Positions 13,061 through 23,515 of a DNA stretch of 64,000 nt are shown one piece after another; the first letter of the stretch is position 1, and each line of letters begins with the position of its first letter. The notes beneath the pieces were generated by a model. The model was not told the origin of the DNA, made no database searches, and saw only the letters and a list, made by a program, of their open reading frames with translations. The position numbers and the translations under genes are program-made. Origin of the DNA: Amaurobius ferox (lineage: Eukaryota; Arthropoda; Arachnida; Araneae; Amaurobiidae); contig OX578145.1 of NCBI GenBank assembly GCA_951213105.1, forward strand, positions 13,732,707 through 13,796,706, read 5' to 3'.

Positions 13061-13351
13061 AGTTCATACTCAGCTTGTGTTAACATTAAAGAAATCTTTT
13101 TAGGCACAAAAGTTGCTAGTTTTAAATGTCTCTGCTCCGCTTAACATCTTCAGCAACCTATATTACATACAGAAGGCTTTTAAACACCACTTCAAGATTT
13201 GAAATTTAAATATTTCAGATTTTAAAACAGCAAAAGTGACTTAACTTTAAAATGCCATTACCTTTCAAAATACTAAATTACAGATTAAAATTTAAATTTT
13301 GGACTAGATACTATTGCTACTTAGAATATCCTGTCGCGGATGTCACTCTTT

Positions 13352-13493
13352 CGTGTCACGTTAGGTGACTGACATGAAATAAAAATCAGAAGTTTAGATT
13401 TTAAAATACACAGTTTATTTACAGCTGGTTCCATTTAAGTACAATTCACTCTATGCTAACAGCATACTATACTTAGATCAAGGAACAAGAGGT
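13352..13493 (+). repeat. Diverged direct repeat, right copy
   Basis: Partner of 10624-10753. The interval between the copies shows no reverse transcriptase, primer site or polypurine tract that I can identify. Confidence 0.5.
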
Positions 13494-13736
13494 TAATTTA
13501 ACTTACACACAAATATACAATCTAAAGAAATGGAAAGCTTACTATGACTTGAATCCTCATTCGTCTGGTATTTCCCTCAGCAGAAGTTCAAGATGCTTGG
13601 GAGATGATTCAAAAGTTTCTCAACACCAGACAATTCGAACAACAATTAGCAGGAATAGTCCCAAACAGTAACCTAACAATAAAAATGTACATAAACAGAG
13701 AACACTTGCAAAAAAACTACACGGTCCGGAAGTAAC

Positions 13737-13774
13737 CTTTTCTGGTAGGTCGGACGGTCTGGGTCTCAACAACA
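13737..13774 (+). mobile_element. 5'-truncated SINE family A insertion with 16-bp TSD
   Basis: A 38-bp insert (TTTCTGGTAGGTCGGACGGT, then CTGGGTCTCAACAACA) equals the 3' tail of the full-length SINEs at 55545 and 22901. It is flanked by the identical 16-bp sequence ACGGTCCGGAAGTAAC at 13721-13736 and 13775-13790. The perfect duplication shows a target-primed insertion that copied only the tail. Confidence 0.92.
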
Positions 13775-13790
13775 ACGGTCCGGAAGTAAC

Positions 13791-14630
13791 AGCCAGAATG
13801 TAAGTCAACTTATCCTTCAGGCGTACTGTTTCGGCATCTGACATAGCTCGCCGTATTCATAGATTGTCACCGTGTATAGTTAGGAAATCACTATATGATA
13901 CTGCTATATTCCTTAGGCTGGAATCCAAGCGAAACATTTTCGTTTCGTAATTTTGCAAAAGACTACGGCCGTGTTCAGAGTTGACGACCGAGGCGATCAG
14001 GCGATTGAAACGTCAACACATCAGGGAATTTAATTGGCTAATGCTGACTCAACTATCCGATCGGAGCGACCGGGCTTGACTTCTGAACGTCTACGACAAC
14101 TAACTGATTTGCGAAACAGAAACGATACGTTTCACTTGAATCCTTATCTTAGAATAGGGCCGGAACGTTATCGGACAAAATCGGTCGATCAAAGCTATAT
14201 TCTTGATCAAAGCTATAACTCGAGGCACAGGAACCGCACCTTTATCAAACTTGAACCGAACCACAAACGAACTGACGTTAGATCTGAACTGAAGCTGACA
14301 ACTTTCTAGGAAACCGTAGCTGGAACCATAGCCAGCTAAATCAAACTAGGGATGAAGCCAAAGGAATTCATCACGAAGCGAAGCTAATTTCTCACTGAAA
14401 ACTCGCAACTAAATATTTTTAGGACTGCTATCAATACCCGAAAAGTAACATCACAATGTAATTGCATACTGCAACTGCCTTGATGCATTTAGCAGCAATC
14501 ATCATGCGGAACAACTAATTAACTTTTGTAGTTCGTACAGACTTTATCCGAATTTAAAAGCATTTCTATATTTGAAAGTGAATATTTATTTACCTATATA
14601 ATTAACAAGCAAGCCCTTTTTACTTTCTCT
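13791..14630. other. Unannotated, locally GC-richer interval
   Basis: 14034-14309 holds a 91-codon open frame (non-ATG start) rich in Arg, Asn and Thr with no recognisable domain. Codon content does not resemble a known family, and I treat it as unsupported. The GC-richer patch may be an old transposon. Confidence 0.35.
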
Positions 14631-15154
14631 GAAATACATGATAATGTATAAGGAAAATATTGGAATCATGTCGAAAATCGCAACTCGAGTTTTCGACGGA
14701 TCTACACGTTTTGGGACCTCTAGAAGAGGAAAAAAGGTATTTTTAGCGTGGCGTCTGTGTCTGCGTGTGTGTCTGTCTGTGCAATGCATGCATCGTTTCT
14801 AGCTGTAAAACTAATTGACCAAATTTTATAAATTTTTACACTTGTGGGTTACCCTAGTACTGATTAGATTTTGGTATGACTTGGAATAAAGTAATCTGTC
14901 TTTTTTTTTTTTTTGCGAAATGGCCAGCAAAAATTTTATGTATCCACTCTAGTTAAAAAACTAATCGACCAAATTTCACAAAATTTGGTAGATAAATCAC
15001 CTGTGGGTTATTCTAGTGCTAATTAGATTTTGGTACGATTTGAAGGAAAAGAACTCGCCTTTTTTTGCTAAGTGACCTGCCAAAATGGCCAAAATCTGAA
15101 ATAGAAGACTGCGTATGCCCAAATGTATAAATTGAATGCTTGTTTTATATGTAA
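14631..15154 (-). repeat. Family A2 repeat, left part (split by Helitron)
   Basis: Reverse complement of the 3' part of the A2 copies at 38542 and 41790. It includes the CGAAAACTCGAGTTGCAATT-type block, a GTGTGTGTCTGTCTG tract, and two units of the ~150-bp internal monomer. It is interrupted at 15154 and resumes at 17658. Confidence 0.85.
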
Positions 15155-17657
15155 CTAGCAGCATACCCGTTCTTCGTAAGGAGTATATAATATAAAGAAA
15201 CTTTAAATTCACAATCATGTGCAAATTCCTATAGCTTACTAAATGACATTTTTAATCAAAATATTCTGTTAAAATATTTAATACAATGCTCCTAAAAAGA
15301 AGTTTAAGAATCTCTGTTTTCGCTATACAAAAATATCTTCACGGGCAGATCTGAAGAATAAAACATCCTGGCCCCTTTTGTAAGTAAATTTACAAAGAAA
15401 AATGGAATTGAATCAACATATGCAAAATGAAAGCATTAAAATTGTATGGGACCCGTATTACTTATATACGCGAATATTAGAAGATATAACCTATATTAGT
15501 ACATTACATGTATGAATTGAAAATATCAATAAACCCGTAATTGACTCCAATATATCTCAGAATGAAAGCACTAAAATTATATGGGAATACAGATATATAT
15601 ATCCATATATATCTGTATTCCCATATAATACAGCCATATATATATATATATACATATATGTATTCGCGTACTACTTGCCGCAGATTAGAAAATATGATAG
15701 CGTTTTAGTAGATGATTACCCGTATTACAATTTGAGTCTCAAAAATCTTTGCCAAAATAAAACAGATGACGTAATAAATTGAAGATATCAATAATTCCCA
15801 TAATCTTCATACCAGAAAGTCGTACTTAATTCCAATATATATCAAAATATATGCCAATATACCTGTACTACTTATATTCTCGTAGATTAGAAGATATACC
15901 CGTGCATTTGTAGAAGATTACTCGTACAACGTACAATATATGAGTTTAAACAATTTGTGTCAGAATAAAACAATGGAATAATAACTTATCAATAATCCAT
16001 GAATCAATAATCCCCGAAAATATCAATGATAATAATGTTTATAGCTGCAGACCGTAATTGATATTATCCATGCAATTGATATTATTAATACAATATCAGT
16101 GAAATGTTATTTATATACTTATCTTTATTATTCAAATCGGAAGAGATTGAATAAAAATCGTATGCCGCATAACACATTGGATTTACACCCATTGCTAAAC
16201 GACATGATGTTATTTGTCTCAAATAAATTGATGGAAATCATATCGTCTGAATAATGCGATCTCCATGGAAGGTTTGGCGACATTTTCGTCAATTTAGCGA
16301 TAATTTAAAAAATCGTCAAATTTATCGCCAAGTGGGACTGTAGAACTGTTTGTCTCATTTTGTGATAAATTGACGAAATATTATCACAATACTAGCCCCT
16401 AATAAAACACAATTAATTTCATTTATTAAGCGCAATTTTATCAATTTCATGATATGGATTTACAAACATTTTTTATCAATTTTGTGATATTTTAAAAATT
16501 CGCTAAATGTGTTACTAAGTAGGATGGATGGACTGACCGACAAATGCTACCGAAACATCATTTCAGTACTCTCTTCCAAAAAAACAAATTTAATTTCATT
16601 GATTTGCATAGTTTTTACCAATTTAACGACATTACCGGCAATTTGATAAAGTTTAAGAAAAGTTGCCAAGTTAGCGATATTCTGCAAATTCGTAGCTTTG
16701 AATTTGCAGATCTGAAGAATAAAACATCCTGATCCCGTTTGTATATACTAATATTGTATTAGAAGATATACCCGTTCTATTCTTTTTGTGTTTCAACAAT
16801 CGGATAAATGTATTTATTGGGTAAACACAATATATGAGTTTATTAGATAAACACAATATAAAAGTTTAAAACTCTTTGTTAAAATAAATGAAAGTGATGT
16901 ACACAGTCCGCAATTAATATAATGAAAAGAAAAATCAAACCGTTCTTTTCTAAAATATATTTTTACATCCATTTATTTATTATTCAAATCGAAAAAAGAA
17001 TAAATAAAATTAACAGACAGATTTAATGTAATTGTGTTTTTGAGCAACATGATATAAGATCGAATCTTCTTCAGAAACTGCGAAATTAAATAACCATTTT
17101 GATCTCTTTATACTTTTCATTATTGAGTAAAAGCTTGTAAAAATAAACCATGGAGATATATTTTCCATTTAAATTCATGTTTCAAACAATTTATGTTTTC
17201 AGAAAGTGACTAATTAGTGCAAAAAACTTCCCCCCCAAACTCAGAGATAAAGTTTTAATTCACTTTCAAACGATTTTCAAGTTTTTCGTTTGGATAAACC
17301 ACGGAGTTAGAGAGTAGAACTCCTAGGAAAAAGTTTCGTTTTTCAGTAACATATCGACAATCCCTGGTCTTAGACACTCGGAACTTGGACAAAATTTATG
17401 GGGAGCTATTTAAAGGCTATGTATAAAATGTCATTAAATTCGGTTCAGCCGTTCTCCCGTGATGATGAGACAAACAAAAGTTTCGTTTACTAATATTTCG
17501 AGAACCACTGGTCGTAGGAACTCAAAACATGGACTAAATTTTAAGTGGACCTATTTCCAGGCTATTTACAAAATTTCATCAAATTCGGTTCAGCCGTTCT
17601 TCCGTGATGATGGAACAAACAGACAGACAGACAGCTTTTCAATATTATATATATAGA
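15155..17657 (-). mobile_element. Non-autonomous Helitron (2.5 kb)
   Basis: On the minus strand the element starts TCTATATATATAATATTG after an A and ends GGGTATGCTGCTAG before a T. These are the Helitron hallmarks (5' TC, 3' CTRR, insertion between A and T, no target duplication). The ends are fixed by the host: the split A2 repeat reads GTAA|TTTTAAAC across the insertion, and intact A2 copies carry GTAATTTTTAAC there. The segment before CTAG resembles other arthropod Helitron 3' ends, though only an imperfect hairpin is visible. No Rep/helicase ORF is present. Inside are TTGGCGA-type blocks related to family A, a ~150-bp duplication near 17310-17600 ending TTCGGTTCAGCCGTTCTYCC, and a perfect 24-bp inverted repeat at 15577-15628. 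Confidence 0.85.
15577..15628. repeat. Perfect 24-bp inverted repeat inside the Helitron
   Basis: Arms 15577-15600 and 15605-15628 are exactly complementary around the loop ATCC. Confidence 0.9.
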
Positions 17658-17900
17658 TTTTAAACAATAAAAAGATTAAGACCAACCCTATTACTTTAGA
17701 ATAAGCCGTTCTCGAGATAAGGTAGATATTGTATCGTATTTTTGCCTGCCGACTTTGAAAATACGTTGAGTTCTCAAATGAAAATATTTTAAAAATTATG
17801 TCCGTTACTTTGTGCAATTAAACTCAACTTAGTGAATTATTAAATTTATATCTGAATATCTATCGAAATGATTTCCTAAAAACTTTTCTTTATTTGATAG
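17658..17900 (-). repeat. Family A2 repeat, right part
   Basis: Continues the A2 copy broken at 15154. It contains the reverse complement of the A2 block with CTCRAGAACGGCTWATCCTA and of AGTTTAATTGCACAAA. Similarity fades by about 17900, so the 5' end of this copy is lost. Confidence 0.75.
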
Positions 17901-18240
17901 CTGAGATAATTTCTCTAAATATTAAAAAGATTGATATTTGAATTTTACCTCAAAATGCAACATTTTTAAAAGGATGGTTTGAAAATTTAGCTAATTATAT
18001 AATGGTTATACTACAGAATCTGTTTATAATTGATCCTGGCTGTATACAACATAATCGCAATCTATTACGATTATGTTGCATTTTCGGTACTGTAAGAAAA
18101 TCTTTTCTACATTTTTTTAAAAAGATTTTTTCATAAAACTATTTTTCACTTCGTTATATATATTTCAAGCTTTCATTTAGATTTTAATTTTGCATTCAAT
18201 GTTACACATTTTATATACTCTTTTATTTGATCGTTATTTT

Positions 18241-18365
18241 TACTTTCCTTATATACATAATGTATAAGGAAAGTATTGTGACGGGGTCGAAAATTCGAAT
18301 TCGAGTTTTCGACTGAAGAGCGCGTTTCAAGCATCCCTGATCACGAATCAAACATTTTTAAAGTG

Positions 18366-18408
<43 letters not shown>

Positions 18409-19422
18409 AGTGAGTCTGTGGAGACGATAACTGACGAACGAATGGACCGATTCGAACCAAATTTGGAACAAAAATCACAATCTGTAAACACTGGAAGCCT
18501 ATTGCTTTTATACGCAATCGAATGTTCAGAACCCCCTAAATTTTCGAATGAGATTTTGAAAAAATCGTCAAAAAATCAAAACCAATAATAAAGTTACGTA
18601 AATAGACATTTCTTATGTAATTTTTCGTTAGAAAACGATTGACATTAATTTTAGAACGCTAACATGAACCGTTCTCGAGATATTGCACATTTTTCAAAAA
18701 AATTATCAAAAAGTCATATAAAATAGAAAAAAAAATATTTCCTATTGAGAAACATGTTCACTTTTCATATATAATATCATGCGATAAATTGGGTGACATC
18801 ATTCTCGTGGATCTAGCTCGTTCCATTCATGAAAAAAGATACTTTGAGTGATACTTTTGCATTTGAACGCCAATTTATCTGCTGTAAGAATAACTTATTT
18901 CTTCGTCCATAACGCTTGGCGAGATTTTGGCGACGAAATTGGCAAAATGTCGCCAACTTGGCGACTTTTTGAAATGTTGCCAAATTAACGAAAATCTCGC
19001 CAAATGGATAAAAATGACGCTAAATCAATGAAAATGACGACTAATTGTGGAAAATTCAATATCTAATAAGTTATATAATATATAAATATATAATAATAGT
19101 TATATATGTCGAAAATTCAATATCTAATAAGTTATATATATATGACTTATTTCTTCGTCCATAACGCTTGGCGAGATTTTGGCGACGAAATTGGCGGAAT
19201 GTCGCCAACTTGGCGGCTTTTTGAAATGTTGCCAAATTAACGAAAATCTCGCCAAATGGATAAAAATGACGATAAATCAATGAAAATGACGACTAATTGT
19301 CGAAAATTCAATATCTTGGAAAGGATATTAGTATCTGCTAGAAGAAAAACCTATTTATTTTACTGTGAAAGTAGTAAATTCATTTCATTATATAAGGAAA
19401 GTCATGTGTTGCCCACATCAGA
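18241..19422 (-). repeat. Family A repeat, copy 2, with internal duplication
   Basis: Reverse-oriented family A copy, from the 3' stem-loop (TACTTTCCTTATATACATAA...) to the 5' start ending CATCAGA. The microsatellite is (GT)n at 18366-18407. A ~253-bp segment carrying the GGCGAGATTTTGGCGACGAA block is present twice (from about 18893 and 19146), separated by an AT-rich spacer, so this copy is longer than the others. Confidence 0.88.
18366..18407. repeat. (GT)n microsatellite within family A
   Basis: About 40 bp of uninterrupted GT at the fixed microsatellite position of family A. The equivalent tract is CA in plus-oriented copies. Confidence 0.95.
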
Positions 19423-19429
19423 TTTTTTA

Positions 19430-19922
19430 TTGTAGGATCCTCTATTTGCCTTTTTAATTTTTATATTTGGAATTTTTCCCAATTTTAGGAGTTTTATATA
19501 AATTTTCTATTCATTTAAAATAAATTATTTCTTTAAAATTATTTTAATTAATTATTTTTAATTTTGTATAATTTTTTTTTAATTAGTTTTGCGTGTGTAT
19601 TCATTTTTGATGATTTGTAGTCAGAGATTATTATTAAGATAACGTTCTTACTGGAGTTTGAACAGTAATTTACGAAGAGTGAATTATACTAATATTTCAT
19701 TGCAAATCGATATTAAAGTCCTTGAGGTATGATTTTTTTGGTAATTTTCCTTTCTACATCCTGAATTTTGAATACTTTTTACTCTATTCGTGCAACTTAA
19801 AAATATTCTATTCATATCAGACATTTTCTATAATGTATCTAAATATAAAATATCAATTTGTTATGTTCATTCGTTCTTTTTGACATAGCTGCCATATCTC
19901 ACAGACAAACACAAAAGTCTTC
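19430..19922. other. Unannotated interval
   Basis: Very AT-rich sequence with T-runs. I see nothing in it. Confidence 0.4.
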
Positions 19923-20023
19923 CAAAGGATGTCTTGAGGTCTTAGAAGTGCATATAAGTCTTGAGGATGTCTTAAAAGTGCATATAAGTCTTGAGGATAT
20001 CTTAGAAGTGCATATAAGTCAAA
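19923..20023 (+). repeat. 30-bp tandem repeat, ~3 units
   Basis: Units of AGTGCATATAAGTCTTGAGG plus AYRTCTTARA, 30 bp each. Because 30 is divisible by 3, the array reads as a periodic peptide (VHISLEDVLK-like). There is no other evidence that it is translated. Confidence 0.9.
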
Positions 20024-20084
20024 ATTTTATATTTAAAATTGCCGGAAAAACAATAATTTATGCAATAGCGTGAAAAAGTAAAAC

Positions 20085-20130
20085 TTTTAATCATTGATCA
20101 GATAATAAATTTTCTGATCAATGATTAAAA
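20085..20130. repeat. Perfect 18-bp inverted repeat
   Basis: Arms TTTTAATCATTGATCAGA and its exact complement are separated by 10 nt. Confidence 0.9.
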
Positions 20131-20341
20131 TGGATAAAATCCTAAATATGAAAATACCAACAGCGTGATAAACTTGTATATACGCAGTTTACTACAAGAT
20201 ATGTTGTGTTTCACAACTGGAAAAAAATTGATTTTTAAACTGTTTCTAGTCCGCAAAGCATTCTATATCTATTTTACCGATTTGGTGTTCCACTTTTCAG
20301 CAAGATCTTTTATCTGATTTTTGCCTCTCTGTTCCATTGGT

Positions 20342-20393
20342 ATTGTTGTTGTTGTTGAGACCCAGACTGTTCGACCTACCAGAAAGGTTGTTA
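20342..20393 (-). mobile_element. 5'-truncated SINE family A insertion
   Basis: 52 bp, beginning ATTGTTGTTGTTGTTGAGAC and continuing CCAGACTGTTCGACCTACCA. It is the reverse complement of the SINE A 3' tail. Candidate target duplications CATTGGT lie at 20335-20341 and 20394-20400. Confidence 0.8.
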
Positions 20394-20497
20394 CATTGGT
20401 GTAAAGATATTGTATGTTTCGCAAATTATGTACGAGTATCAAAATATATTTAAAGTTTATGAGCCGAAACGAGTACGAATACGGTTAGATATATATA

Positions 20498-20977
20498 CAC
20501 CCTGTTGCAAAAAAATATATCCACCCATAAAGAATCGAGCTGCAGCCGCAAAATTCGGCATGCAAATGTCGTTTTAAGAGTTATGCAAATGATCGTCAGC
20601 TTCAATAATGTTATAGGGCTCATGGAACGCGCATGAGAGCGACGCAACGTGCAGCATTCAAAAGGAGCCGTGTTTTCACTCACGGGCAAGTGGAACTTAA
20701 TTTTCTTCTTTAGTACTACAGATTTGAGTAAAAAGATGCCTTTGAGACATAACCGACGACGCTACGAACAATTGCCGGATTAAAATGTGGTCGCATAAGC
20801 CTAAAGGAAGTTGGTTGGTCCAACAGGAGTATCAGTCGCTATCTTTGTCAGAGCGATAGGGTAGCCCCTCCGTGTTGGCAACAGTGGATCAGAGAAGGTG
20901 CATGTAACCATTGAAGAGGCTCAGGAAGCCCCAGATACGCTCGGGAGGATCGTGTAGTCAGGTGAGGAGCCACGGCC
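20498..20977 (+). mobile_element. Truncated Tc1/mariner element (5' part)
   Basis: Starts after a TA dinucleotide with CACCCTGTTGCAAAAAAATA, a Tc1-like terminus. A long leader and the 5' part of a transposase gene follow. The element stops abruptly near 20977, where a 36-bp fragment of an A2 repeat begins, so the catalytic domain and right terminus are missing. Confidence 0.8.
20736..20970 (+). pseudogene. Tc1-like transposase, N-terminal DNA-binding fragment
   Basis: ATG at 20736 opens MPLRHNRRRYEQL. After a stop and frame change the sequence continues GRISLKEVGWSNRSISRYL and then APPCWQQWIREG, the typical paired helix-turn-helix region of Tc1 transposases that binds the terminal repeats. 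Stops (after YEQLPD and after GACNH) and frameshifts prevent expression. The DDE catalytic domain is absent. Confidence 0.85.
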
Positions 20978-21013
20978 TGTAGGGAAAGTCATGTACTGCC
21001 CACCTCAGATTCT
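20978..21013 (-). repeat. Family A2 5'-end fragment
   Basis: AGGGAAAGTCATGTACTGCC followed by CACCTCAGATTC is the reverse complement of the first ~36 bp of family A2. It abuts the broken Tc1 end. Confidence 0.7.
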
Positions 21014-21429
21014 TTTGCAGAGTGCATAATAAGTTAACCAGCAACTCAAATGAACGATCACGAGCCATATTCTGGATACAGCACGCAACTCGTGAAATTA
21101 TAAGCTATTCTACAAAATTCGAGAATTTTCCAGATATCGTCAAAAGTGCCCAGTTTGTTATATTTTGGATGTCCTCAGTGAAGCTCCTACTATCTTTGGA
21201 TATTTATGGTAAATCAATTTCAGTCGTTATCTAAGCTCTATCCATTTATAGTCAATTCTGAGAATTATATGTTTCAAACAAATATTTTGAACCATCCTTC
21301 GGAATTTAATGCTGAATTCATATTAGTCATCATCTAAGTTATATCTATATATAGAATGTTATATCTATATATAAAATGCTGTAAAAAGTTATATCTGCAA
21401 TTAAATGGTGTAGAAAGTTGTATTTATAT

Positions 21430-21700
21430 ATAAAATGCTGTAAAAAACAGCAAAAGTTGCAGTAGAATTTTACAGAAGAACCGTGAAATATACAGTTTAA
21501 AGCACTGTAAAATACAGCAAAAACTGCCGTAAAAATTACATTGTTTTGTAAAATTTACTGTATTAAACACTGTGAAAACTACAGCGGAAAGTGTAGTAGA
21601 ATTTTACAATAGTACTGTGATATTTACAGTAAAAAGTCCTGGCAATTCTGGAGCCAGGACTTTTTACTGGAAAATTGACAGTCCTTTTTTTCTACGGTGT
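21430..21700. repeat. ACTGTAAAA-motif repeat with hairpin
   Basis: Dense ACTGTAAAA/TTTTACAG and AAAACTGC motifs, ending at a perfect 17-bp hairpin (arms 21627-21643 and 21653-21669, CAGTAAAAAGTCCTGGC). It looks like a degenerate palindromic MITE. No target duplication was identified. Confidence 0.6.
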
Positions 21701-22237
21701 AGTAGACCACGAAAAATAGATATTTCAAGAAAAATGAAAATATTTGAACAAAAAATAAAACAAAATAAAATAACACGCGGTTGGAAATCTTTAGTGAACG
21801 TCATTCTCCTCGAAATTTGATGCTGAATACAAATCAGCCATCTTATAAACAATATCTATAGTAGATTCTGATAAATAGAGGCTTCAAAGATTCAAGAAAA
21901 AACGTTTCTTGAAAATAATAGTATTGCAAATTTTTTTGCCATCCCATAATCTTCTCTAGCTACATCTTATTTTTTAGAAGGCGGCCGGAGAAGTTGGCCA
22001 CTCCACTCCTAAAAGTCTGCATGCATTCAAAATATAATTTTAATGCATGCATTAAAAGTACTTTAATAGAAAATTCTGACTTAGCATTACAAGTCGAAAC
22101 GTTTATTGTAAGTCGAAAGTAACAGTCAAAACGTTAATTGCAAGTGGAAAGACAAGAGGGATCTGCATTATGGCTCTTTAATTAAATATCTTTTAAAAGT
22201 TTTCAAAGACTGACTGATTAATTTAGAGATAACAATA
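21701..22237. other. Unannotated interval
   Basis: AT-rich. Short direct repeats of AAGTCGAAA occur near 22090-22150. No gene is seen. Confidence 0.4.
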
Positions 22238-22241
22238 TGAG

Positions 22242-22282
<41 letters not shown>

Positions 22283-22302
22283 TAATAATAATAACAATAA
22301 TA
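22238..22302. repeat. (AAT)n microsatellite
   Basis: About 20 units of ATA/AAT with two interruptions. Confidence 0.95.
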
Positions 22303-22889
22303 GCCTTAAAACTTGCATCCCCATAAAATCAAAATGAAGTACAATTACTATACTATAATACTTTCTCAATTGTATTTCTTATCTTCCAATACTCTTTTAT
22401 GATGAAATCATCTCATTCTTCAAAAAAAGATAATGTTACTGATGATTCTTCTCTTAGCGTGAGAGCAGATAATCGGCTCTAATGGAGTGCAGTGAAGGAG
22501 ACGGTGGGTAGAAAAGATATTAAATACTCCCTCATTTTTATATCTGCTAGAAATGGCCCATTGAAACTATTATTTTTCTGTGTGAAATATTTTATACCAT
22601 CTAACTTTTCTATAAGGATGTTAGAAAACTGTCAATGAAAATTCGCGAAAGAAAGTTGAATCTTACGACATTAATAATTTGTGGCAAAATGCAAAACGAA
22701 AATATTGATTTATCAATTTCGCAAACTATTTAGCATGTTGAATATACAAAATTTATTAAATTAGTTAAATTCAAATCCGAGAGAGAATAGGAGTGCTAAA
22801 TAAAAGTTAATGCCAACTAAGTTTAGTGTTCGATGCATTAATGAGCTTGTCGTTTAAAGTGATACTGTCTTTTAAATTGACTTGATAAG
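22303..22889. other. Unannotated interval
   Basis: AT-rich. No gene or repeat recognised. Confidence 0.4.
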
Positions 22890-22900
22890 TCTTTTAAGTA

Positions 22901-23183
22901 GTCCTTCCTTTCTAACCCAGACAGTCCGACTTACCCGAAACTGTTAGGTATCTGTTTGGACGGCTGGAAAAGTTTCAACCATTGTAAATTGGAACAAAGT
23001 GTGTGTGTGTGCTTAGGGGTTACTTACACAGGGATCTTATAATCTTTCTATTACCACCAACCTTTAGGACGGACTCACGAAACATGTCCATATCCCGCAT
23101 AGAGAAGAAGTAATTTGGAACCTGGAATCGAACTCAGTTGCCTCGAATGCGATTCCTAAGCCTTAACCACTGGACTATCCTGT
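22901..23183 (-). mobile_element. tRNA-derived SINE family A, full length
   Basis: On the minus strand the head AGGATAGTCCAGTGGTTAAG carries a box A-like sequence, followed by box B GAGTTCGATTCC. A shared middle block and the tail CCGTCCAAACAG...GTCTGGGTT follow. The 11-bp duplications TCTTTTAAGTA at 22890-22900 and 23184-23194 define the ends. SINEs are transcribed by RNA polymerase III and mobilised by a partner LINE. The sequence is more diverged than the 55545 copy. Confidence 0.9.
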
Positions 23184-23194
23184 TCTTTTAAGTA

Positions 23195-23515
23195 CTTTAT
23201 ATATTTATTAATTACCCAAATCGTCCAGTTTATTCCAAAGGACGTAGAGCAGTAACAAGGGACGGCCTAGAAAAACATAGAAAAACAATAAACATACATA
23301 GAGTATACATGGAGTAGAACAGGAACATCCAAAATGCAGTATTAGAAAAAGAGTAAATATTGATGTAAGAAGTGGGATAAATTCAAATCATCAAAAATCC
23401 CTAATGGAAGGCAAAGTCGATATAAAAGTAAATAGTAAATTAAAAATAAATAATAAAATACGTACAAATTAGGGACACCAATATACTTTTGAACGAATTA
23501 AAAGAAAACAAAAAA
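23195..23515. other. Unannotated interval
   Basis: A-rich on the plus strand. Nothing recognised. Confidence 0.4.

Noticed and set aside
14034..14309. 91-codon Arg/Asn-rich frame as a gene
   Set aside because: No ATG start, no domain, and no supporting signals; it is likely part of an old repeat.
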